Source: Fistularia commersonii
Lineage: Eukaryota; Chordata; Actinopteri; Syngnathiformes; Fistulariidae
Assembly (NCBI GenBank): GCA_037954325.1
Contig: JBBMNZ010000015.1
Location: 3,224,001 to 3,288,000 of the forward strand
Length of the DNA stretch: 64,000 nt
Direction: 5' to 3'
Below, piece after piece: positions 40,501 through 64,000 of this stretch (positions within the stretch are counted from its first letter, which is position 1; every line of letters starts with the position of its first letter). Both the position numbers and the translations under genes were made by a program. The notes below the pieces were generated by a model, which was not told the origin of the DNA, made no database searches, and saw only the letters and a list, made by a program, of their open reading frames with translations.

Positions 40501-42030
40501 GCAAAAGAAGGATATATTCATTCTTTTTTGTCCCCAAATATAATACTGGCATGTACTGACATGGCTCCATTATGTGCATTATTTAAAAATAGTCTGCACA
40601 GTTTTGAAGCCAGAAAGATTGTCAGCCAAAGAAGTAATCCAGTTTTCACCACAAAGAAGAGATATTTAGACCCAGAGACAAGGTTTTCCTTAACACCTGT
40701 GGCCTGAGGTTGAGATATTCATATTTTTCTACTTCCTTTATATAAGGCTATGTTTATGTAGTCTTGCTCTTGCTTTGCAAAGAGGATTTTCCTATGTTTG
40801 CACACATGTCCAGAATCTCTTCCACCATATTGAACAACAGAAGCAGCTAAAACCACCGTGAACTGCAGGTCATTTTGTTATGCTCTTGTGTTGGTAGTCA
40901 CAGTATAAATGTGTGAAAAATTATTATATTCATATAAGATAAGTAGAAACACCAATCTGGATCTGAAAGGGAATTGTATTTTCGCTATTTCCATTTGGCC
41001 TCAAAAAACTTGGTATTAAGCCATAAACCTTCAGCTCATATTTTTAACAGCAAATGTTCAACAATATCCTTTTCAAGCCATTGATTTGATATTCAATAGA
41101 CCTGCATGATCTGCAAAAATATACAAGTATATCTGAATAGGATATAATAGCACACATATTACAGTTACATTCAGCATCACAAAGGAGTTCACCAAATAAG
41201 AATGTGGTTGTGTTTATGTTTTACTCCATCTTTGATAGACTGCTGAAACAACATAGCTAATTGAAAAATGGTAAAAAAAAAACAGCTTTACTCGGTTTAC
41301 CATCCTCCCCCTGTGTACGAGTGCTCTGCCTGGGTGAAACACGTGTGGGTGAGAGGCTGGGTTTTAGCCAGCGTGTGTGGGAGTGTGGTATTTAGATGAT
41401 ATTCTATTCAGAACAGACTTGTGATCCCACCATCATTGTTACACCCCCTTTTCCCCTCATAATATCAACTCCCTGGACTCAAAGTATGCAGGGTTACACA
41501 ATTGTACATTTTTTCACCTTTTCCTATAATCAGGGTCAGTGAACCAAGATATTATGCTAATGTTTCTGGAGGTAGCTTTCTGCAACTCCATTTATTTTCC
41601 ATCTAATTAATATAAAAGAATACCGGTAAGTAATAATTCATATACTTCTAAAAGTCAAATAGTGAAATGAAAGGGGGCGAGGGTTGGTGGGTGATTTCCT
41701 AGAGACAGAAACTAGAAAAGAGACTGCTCTCATGAGAAAAAAAGAACAGGGTAGGTTAAAAAGATCAGTATAGACATTTATGTGACATCTCATGTCCACG
41801 ATAATTGTGAGCACAGGAAAGTAGAAAATCAGATGATGTCAATTTCTGTCCATTGTACCTTTTTAAGGGTGCTGGAGAAGAAGATCCAGTTTGGTTTCCT
41901 TTTCTAAGCTCAAGTCAAGACATTAAAAAAAAAGATATGGAAAAAAAAGATAACACCAATAAAAATATCAAAATAGATGTGATAACGATAATAGTAATAC
42001 TAACAACAACAACAACAACAAATAATAATA
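37571..42030. other. Gene-poor intergenic block
   Basis: AT-rich DNA. The 39715-39965 part is more balanced in composition and could be a conserved non-coding element, but nothing in it reads as an exon. A polypurine and simple-repeat stretch (AAC and AAT units) lies at 41995-42037. Confidence 0.45.
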
Positions 42031-42034
42031 ATAA

Positions 42035-42335
42035 TAGTGGTTGGTGGCGCAGTGTTTAGTGTTTTGGCCTCACAACTCGAAGGACCCTGGTTTGAGTTCA
42101 CCAAGGGGACCTTTTTATGTGGAGTTTGCATGTTTTCTCTGTGTCTGCGTGGGGTTCTTCAGCCCAAAAACATGCAGCAGGTTAACTGGAAAAAATTGGG
42201 AAAATTGCCCAGAATAAGTGATGAGTGGTGAATGATTGTCAATCTGTATATGTAGCTCTCTGATTGACTGGCGACCAGTTCAAGGTAAACCCGCTTTTCC
42301 TCCCCATGACAGCTCAGATAGGCTCCAGGATCACA
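42035..42335 (+). repeat. Dispersed teleost repeat copy
   Basis: GTTGGTGGCGCAGTGTTTAG and GACCCTGGTTTGAGTTCACC form the head. GATTGACTGGCGACCAGTTC and AGATAGGCTCCAGGATCA form the tail. It is the same family as at 20332. Confidence 0.75.
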
Positions 42336-43290
42336 AGGATTGCATGTTCATTAAAAACATATATGGTCTTTTAAGAGAGGATGTGAGATATAGGAATGGG
42401 TTTTAGAGTGATGATACAAAAATAAGGTGGTTGGCGGTGCTATTGAAGTACAGTTTCAGTTCTATTTCAGTTGAAAAGTAAAATCATACCTGTTTGCACA
42501 ATTAAATAATATCTGGGTTCTGATCAGCATGAACAATGGCTGCTCATTGAATGCACACCTCCCATCTGAGGGCTGAAATATCATCTGAATACAAATTATT
42601 TCTAGGACAATGACTGTTTTATAAGCGCTTCCATGAAAAACACTGTTCAACTGATTATAATTGCTAATTACAGAACAATATCTCCTCTTTGTATTTTATT
42701 CATATTTGCTTTACACGCAGCGCCCACTGCGAGACAGACACATTTTGGATGTTACAGAAATGCTAACATGCTCACAAGGCAACACCAAGAATGTCGGAGG
42801 TCCCTGTCAACGCAGGAAAACTAAATTCTGAACCCATGTCTCATCTCTGATATGACAATAGATAGACGTTCCTGCCCATCTGTCACTGGTATAATCTTGT
42901 ATATTAAAGCAGATTGTTCATTTTTACATTCTCCACAGATTCTACCTCTTAAATATATTACTTGGTATGATATGATTGTTTAACTGAACAAAAACAAATT
43001 TTATCTGGCTTTCACCATAAACACACATATTGGATTTGTAACATTACAAAATGAGGATTTGTAATAATGAGTATTTTAATACGTTATTGTTTTGAATTCA
43101 GTGCTAAACTGACTGTCAAATCTTGATGACAGTTGTTTATCTTGACAATAAATTCCATGTGTAATAATGAGATATAATAGTGATAAGATTAAGTCTATGC
43201 AAAGTCAGTCTATTTTTCTATCTCGATAGAAAATTGGGATCTGGTTTGCAAGATGTTATTGTCTTATTTTTACAAGCTTGATAAAAAACA
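42336..43290. other. AT-rich intergenic DNA
   Basis: No recognised feature. Confidence 0.5.
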
Positions 43291-43398
43291 AGCTTAATAT
43301 AAACCGTTATGAAATGGTTGATTAAAGTTGTAAGGTTCTGAGATATCTAAGGTTGTATGAAATTGTAAAAAAAAGTTTTTCTGATAGTTCGTCACTAC

Positions 43399-43818
43399 GA
43401 TAGCGCCGAAGACAGAAGTCAAAATGAGCTTAAAAATCAAGACGAACAAAGACGCGAAAAAGCCGAGAGTCGGCAAAAGTCGCCAGTGTGCGTGTGGCAT
43501 CTGCGTTGCTATGCCAACAGAGAGAAAGCATCTGCTGTAAGGAGCTCCACTTTTTGTCATCAATAACTGCTGTGTTGACAGACCGGGTGGCTCGTCTCCA
43601 GCTTCGTCCATGATCACGCCGGTGCCCGGTCTTTCGTGATCAGATGCTGCTTGTGCAGTCGCAGGTAGTTGACATCCTTGCAGGAGCACATCCAGCATCT
43701 CCTGCCTGCAGCGTTTCTTCAAGCAGGCTTCACTCGTTTCCCGAGGACCTTTTGTATGCTTGTGAAAGAAAACCGAAGGCACTGGCTTTGGTGCCCATTT
43801 AAAACTAGCAGCATCCAT
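43399..43818 (-). CDS. Candidate first exon of an unrecognised gene with one membrane segment
   Basis: A minus-strand frame starts at ATG 43818 and stays open to 43294 (174 codons). After 140 codons it meets an in-phase donor (GCTATC then GTAGTG) at 43399. There the composition changes sharply from CpG-rich to AT-rich, as at an exon end. The 140 residues are a soluble N-terminal part (about 1-112) with Cys and basic residues (CLKKRCRQEMLDVLLQGC), then a hydrophobic helix at about 114-140 (LLPTLGFFASLFVLIF, then KLILTSVFGAI). The helix fits a signal anchor or single membrane span. Upstream on the same strand lie TATA-like motifs. I do not recognise the protein and found no downstream exon, so it may be a real gene start, a retained relic or a chance frame in a CpG island. 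Confidence 0.35.
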
Positions 43819-43890
43819 GAGCTTTCACAGCAGCTTAGCTCGGCTAAATGTGTCAAATGCGTCCGGGGAGAAGCGCAGAGAACACGGGGA

Positions 43891-43970
43891 AGCATATTTA
43901 TGCCTGAGTTCTCCCAGGCAGGGTTTGATGTGGAGGAAGAGACTGTCTGAGAAAGAGAGTACTTATATGT
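43891..43970 (-). promoter_or_regulatory. TATA-like motifs upstream of the 43818 ATG
   Basis: On the minus strand, ACATATAAGTACTC (complement of about 43957-43970) lies about 145 bp upstream of the ATG. CATAAATATG (about 43892-43901) lies about 75 bp upstream. Either could direct a start that leaves a short 5' UTR. The evidence is motif-only. Confidence 0.3.
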
Positions 43971-45586
43971 ATACCTCTTCAAAATCACATGATAAATAAT
44001 AAGTACTGCATCAAATTACTTTTCTCCAATAGCATTTCAATTGTTATTTTTTCTGACGAATTTACCAATCAGAAATAAATAAATACAGAAATAACACAAC
44101 AAAACACAACAAAAAAAACCTGCCAACAGTAAGATCAATTCTGACTTGCATACTGGTGTACTGGGAGTTACTTCACATACTGAATGTGTTGTATTCAAAA
44201 CCCCTGATCAGCATTATTAAGAGATAAGATTGAATTAAGATTGTTATATTTTTGTTATACTTATATTAAAAGTCATTCAGTAGATTGAAAGATATCAGAC
44301 ATTAGTCTGTGCTATTACTGGCCTGTCCTCAGCTTGTGCTGCAGTGATACATTCACTAGATTCTTTACATTGCTTGTATCTTCCACCTACTTTCAAGCAA
44401 ACTTTTGGCTTGCCAGAGGAATTGTTCTGCTGCCAATTACTATACTGACTTTAACTTAATAACCGGCTGAATCGTAGTTTATTTTTTATTTCTTCAATTT
44501 CAATTTTAATTATTTATTTCTACTCTCCTAAGTCTACTCCCAGTCAGCAGCTGGGAGTCAAAGGGCCAGAGAGATTATTGCTCTAAGTTAATGAGTATTT
44601 TTTCTCAATATTTGTCCATTTAACATTCTTATGAATAATATACTTACACTGATGAAACACATTTGATATAGGTTTTTTGTTTATATATTTATAACGTTTT
44701 CATATTTTCTTTCCTTCTGAAAGGATGTCATTCCTTTCATGGTCTGAAACCAATTTGATGTTTTCATTAAAGATTTCTGTGAGTTCATGAGTGTATTAGT
44801 ATGACATTCCATTAAAGGAATTAATTTCATTACAAAACAAACAAAGATGGGACTCTTGCTTTAACTTCAAATTTTTCAACTATTCTATTAAGCCCCACCA
44901 AAACACTTTGATGCTGTTTCAAATGTAACCGTGTCAAACAGTGAATGTAAACATCATTGACTCTTTGCCAGATTTCCACTGGTTGGATCCAGAAGTCAAT
45001 CACAAGCAATGAATAAAGTGCAGGTATGATTCATGTCAGCTCACTAATAAGTGCTGCAGATACAGATGCAACACTGAGGTTTAAAGTACGTACTTAGAGT
45101 CACAGATTGTCATTGTTTGTCCCAAGGGGAGTGCCGAGGCTGTCAGATGGCGTAGAGGTTGCTTGGAATAAGGCCACGACATCAGTTTCCTCTTCTCCGG
45201 AGCTTAAGTGTGTATTAGCGACCATGTTAATGAGGTGATGAGAACAGTCAGCCCTCCGTAGTTTATTTATATCCCAGAAATATTAAATCAAAACTTGACA
45301 AACAAGAACATGACGCTGACATTTGGGATTGCTGATTAGTGATGGTTAAACGGTGCTCCTGACGTATCTCCTGGCTAATTGCCGGTAAAAAAAAAATGCT
45401 TCAAGCAATTAAATAAAACGTCATCTAAATCTTTTCTGAAACAGAGAGCTACATCATTTTAAGTTTTTGAACAATACTGGCTGAAAAACACAATCTTGCT
45501 CTTCTATCAATTTTCCCTTGAACACAAAACACTCTGAAATTCCAGTGTCCTCCTAAATTGATGTAGGTAATATCTAGATTTAAAGT
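43971..45586. other. Intergenic or intronic AT-rich DNA
   Basis: No exon, RNA gene or classified repeat recognised. Confidence 0.5.
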
Positions 45587-45588
45587 TA

Positions 45589-45870
45589 TACGGGACTGTC
45601 TCAGATTATTGTGATAAAGTTCTTTATCTTCTGTAATGCAATTACAAAACCAAAAATGTCATACAGTCTGTATTCATTACAAATCAACTGAATATTGTAA
45701 GCCTTTTATTATTCTAATATTGCTGATTATGGCTTACATCTTAAGAAAACCCAAAAATTCTATCACAAAATATTAGAATATCATGAAAAAGTAATTTTTG
45801 TTTTTTTAATTGCATTACAGGAGATAAAGAACTTTATCACAATATTCAAATTTTCTAAGACAGTCCTGTA
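45589..45870. mobile_element. 282-bp MITE with terminal inverted repeats and TA duplication
   Basis: It begins TACGGGACTGTCTCAGATTA and ends AAGACAGTCCTGTA, flanked by TA on both sides. The left and right termini match as inverted repeats for about 50 bp (GTGATAAAGTTCTTTATCTT against its complement), with an 11-bp gap in the left arm. TA duplication points to Tc1/mariner-type mobilisation. It has no coding capacity. It resembles a MITE common in teleost genomes. Confidence 0.8.
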
Positions 45871-46329
45871 TATAGTAGTATTTTGACTATTTTAATAGGT
45901 ACACTAGCCAAGCATTTTCATATCTAATACCCACTGCGAAGTGAGAAGAAAACTACAGAAATACTGGATTTACCAAGAGACATATAGTGGTAAAGTGTGT
46001 ACAGCCACAACTTTTTAATACATATATACACATATATATGTCCCAATTTGTTCCAACATGTCCTAACTTTATAGCATATATATATATAAGACAAAAGAGA
46101 AAAAAGAAAAAATGTCTCTTCATCATGTCAACGAACTCTACCTTTTCCTGTCATCGTCCCATTATTCAAAGGCCCTATTCTCAGTCCCAGACTCTTGCCT
46201 TTCCTCTTCTCTCTCTGTTTCTGGACATGCCTTTCTCCTCTCTTTCTTTGATCCACAGTAGCCCAACTTCAACCAGTACCCTTTAGGTTATCGATATCAA
46301 TGGCGGTTGTTGTTAATCCAGGCCTCGAT

Positions 46330-46450
46330 CGATCTGGTACGCGATTCTTTGGTTCGATTCGCATATTTGGTTTTGGCACAAGTTTTACACCGGATTCCCT
46401 TCCTGACGCAACCCTCGGCATTTATCCAGGCCTGGGACCGACTCAGGGAG
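46330..46450 (+). repeat. Teleost interspersed repeat fragment
   Basis: TTTTACACCGGATTCCCTTC, then CTGACGCAACCCTCGGCATT and TTATCCAGGCCTGGGACCG form a recurrent phrase in fish genomes. The 62-codon open frame over it is not a gene. Confidence 0.6.
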
Positions 46451-46698
46451 CCATCCAGGACCTCAAGAATTACATTTTGGCTATTTAGGATAAACAAAAT
46501 GCTAAATTAGGACATTTAGAATGATTTTATTATTTGTCATTATCACTCAGTTTGAAATGATGCCAAGGGATATAGGGATAACTTGGACATGGATAACGTG
46601 TCTGATTATATTGTGATTAAAAAGCGAGTGCCAAATACTTTATCCATTGGATTGCTACCACTTCATTCACCATGATTGCCTTCTGTTTTTTTCCACAG

Positions 46699-60741
<14,043 letters not shown>

Positions 60742-63230
60742 GATTGAACCAACAATTTAAGACCAGAATTAACCTCTGATTTATGTTTAGTCCCTCACCA
60801 TTAAAAAATGTATTGAGTATGTTGAGTGTTCATGTGTTTCTAGAATGTCATAACACTATGTTCTGTGTAACTGGTCCTGAGAGCTCAATACACTGGCAAA
60901 CAAAACAAAATAAATGCACAAAAATACTCAAATGGACAAAACTGAGTTTCCATCAATTTCATGAAATATGGACAGCATTTATAAGTCCTGCAGACTCAAC
61001 ACAGCACATTGAAGGAATTCTACAAATCCAATTAGGCAAACAGGGGTGCTTTGAGGAGACATCTGTATACACTTATTATTAAAATTCCGTTTCATGCTAT
61101 TTAGAGTAATTGTCCATCTGGATGTAGGCCATGTTCAATTATGTCATCGAATTGAACTTTAACCATAGTGCAATTCAATATGATATAATGGGGCAGACAA
61201 GTGTAAATCTGATTATAAAAAATCATATAAAGTTGTTTCCTTATGAATATTTGGGAATTGTATTTCGTAAATTCTACACTTGAGGGAGGACATTAATGTG
61301 TGTATAATGTCATCTGAAGCTAAACAAGACACTGGAAGGGAAAGAAATTAGTATTTTCAAATCAAATTTGTCAGCGAAAAAGTTAATTCTCTTTTTAATA
61401 TGAAAAGTCTGTTGTTGCACTCAAACGTGGCGAGTAGCGACACAAGTGATTATTTTAATGCATGAGGCTTTAGGTTGCTGCTCACTCCCCCTGCTGGGAC
61501 TCTGATGTCCGAGCCTTTTGGGTCAAGTGATGAATCACTTGTCGGATAACTATGTCGCTGTTGGTCTCCATGTGCAAAGGCGCCTTAATAGGGTCTTATT
61601 TTTGAAGCCCTCATAATAATATGAAACCGATGATATAACCATCACAGTAAGGGTTATTCTAGAAATAAAACATATGTGCAGCACAGGCAAAATGTTGCAT
61701 TTCTTTTAACTTTGATTCCCTTCCTACTTTATACCAGTACATTCTCTCTGTTGGTATAAAGCACATAAATGTCCCTGCTTGACACATTAGGCGCTATTAT
61801 ACTCGCACTCTCTATTTGACCACTCTTACTGAGTTTTGTAAAGCTGCAAATAGATGAAAAAATATCTGTATTAAGTCGTTCAACCTGGATGACTTATATG
61901 TTTCGGTATTACTTTGTTTTCTGTCTATGTCCTCAGGTTTCTGGGCGCATTTTGTGTTTGTTTTTTTTTTTAAACCATTTGTCGCAAAAACTGTGCTGTC
62001 TTTGTGTCAAGTCATTATGTTGCGATTGAGGGACATGTTTCATTTGAGAAAGCCAAGATGAGGTTGCAAATTGCATTGCCACCTTCTGGTAAAAAAGTTA
62101 AATTGCACACTAAAACTTTCACCAGTACTTACAGTGATGTGAATGTATAGTGAATATATTGTGCCATATATAGTATTAATGATAAGCAAACTTACAGTGC
62201 TGCATTAAGACCATAGACATAACTTGAGACCATTATTGCAACCCTTTTTGATTCTGATTTTTCTTCTTCCAGCTTCTCATGTATGATTTGAGTGACGATT
62301 TCTTAAAAATTGTAGACGCCATTCTTGTGGTTGTACTAATGACAATGAACGGTTTCTTTTTTTTCATCAGGTAAGGGGTCTTCATTAATTGATACTGTTA
62401 ATATATGAATAAATTCTTTAGTCTGGCGCTTGTTGTTGTTGTAGTTGTTTCATTCGGTTACGATTCCGTCTACAAGTTCCCTTATTCTGCTTCAGGGTTT
62501 ATGATTGTGTTATACACTTTGTCCCCTTCCTTGCAGTGTAAAAAGATGTGGGAAAAAAGATGGCATAATGTATGAATCTTATTCAGGTTAAATCATTGGC
62601 AAGAGTCTGCACAACAGTGATTGGGGGAGAACTGAAACATTTCACAGGCATCAGTTCGAAAGAGCCTCCCTCCGCATTTATTCTGGACAGGTGTCAGTCA
62701 TTTGATATCCCTTTTTTTTTTCAAACTTTTAAAAACCAAGCTGATTATACATAATCATCAAAATCACAACATGGTCTCTGGCAGCATTCGGAGTCCTGCC
62801 TGTTAAAGGCTATTGTGCTCTGTCCTGCCACTGTTGTTTTCCCTCCACCCACATTCACAGGCATCTGTCATTTAATTGACGTGCCATTTAACAGCACAGG
62901 TATGTTGGTTACCATAGTATCCAATACATAAATTGACTAACAAAAAATGATTTTGGATAGATGCCATGGGTATATTTTTTTCAAAATGTTACAAATAGTT
63001 TTGCGCTTGTGTTTCCCAGAGACATCAATGAAAACACCACAGTGCCCAAGCATACAAAATTAAATAGATGGGGATGTTTCTGGACCTTAAATTCAATTTG
63101 CTTTTCCTTGGTCAATGGTCTATGTCAGCTATAGCCGTGGAGAGAGGTAATTGGTTTCTGCTTTTACTGAGATTATGTAAACTGTCCAAAAACTTCTTGC
63201 AATTTACATCTTAAAAAAGTAAATAAGTGA
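60742..63230 (+). other. palmd 3' UTR and downstream intergenic DNA
   Basis: Polyadenylation signals AATAAA lie at 60909-60914 and about 61664-61669. Past these I see only AT-rich DNA without exons. Confidence 0.5.
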
Positions 63231-63232
63231 TC

Positions 63233-64000
<768 letters not shown>

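Overview
The window is nuclear DNA from a bony fish, most likely a teleost. It has vertebrate-type split genes with GT-AG introns, AT-rich non-coding DNA, many microsatellites, and interspersed repeats typical of teleosts: decayed non-LTR retrotransposons, Tc1/mariner and piggyBac-like relics, a Penelope-like fragment, and many copies of a dispersed repeat with a tRNA-like head. No bacterial features are present. The species cannot be fixed from sequence alone.

Three protein-coding genes can be assembled exon by exon, with splice phases that agree. (1) Positions 1439-9072 (+) hold the last nine coding exons of an Asef-type Rho guanine nucleotide exchange factor (SH3-DH-PH), best matched to ARHGEF4. 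Its N-terminus lies left of the window. (2) Positions 14266-18372 (-) hold a complete eight-exon FAM92/CIBAR gene, best matched to CIBAR2 (FAM92B), a BAR-like protein of ciliary basal bodies. (3) Positions 46699-60741 (+) hold the complete seven-exon coding region of a palmdelphin-like paralemmin (538 codons). A GC-box and splice-donor block near 32.5 kb is a possible 5' non-coding exon for it. arhgef4 and cibar2 converge tail to tail.

The 28 kb between cibar2 and palmd is mostly repeats and plain AT-rich DNA. It holds a LINE endonuclease frame (about 23.3-24.5 kb), two LINE halves in opposite orientation (33.9-35.8 kb), a LINE tail (37.2-37.6 kb), two consensus RFX X-box palindromes (28.04 and 30.27 kb), and a CpG-rich block on the minus strand (43.40-43.97 kb). 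That block looks like a first exon encoding an unrecognised protein with one membrane segment, and it is the best candidate here for something undescribed.

The three genes act in different processes (Rho GTPase signalling, cilium formation, membrane and cytoskeleton shape) and there is no sign that they form a functional unit. The clearest structural findings are small mobile elements with intact boundaries: an 84-bp piggyBac-like foldback between TTAA duplications, a 282-bp TA-flanked MITE, and a 387-bp TA-flanked MITE nested inside an older repeat copy. There is also a perfect 67-bp duplication within cibar2 introns.
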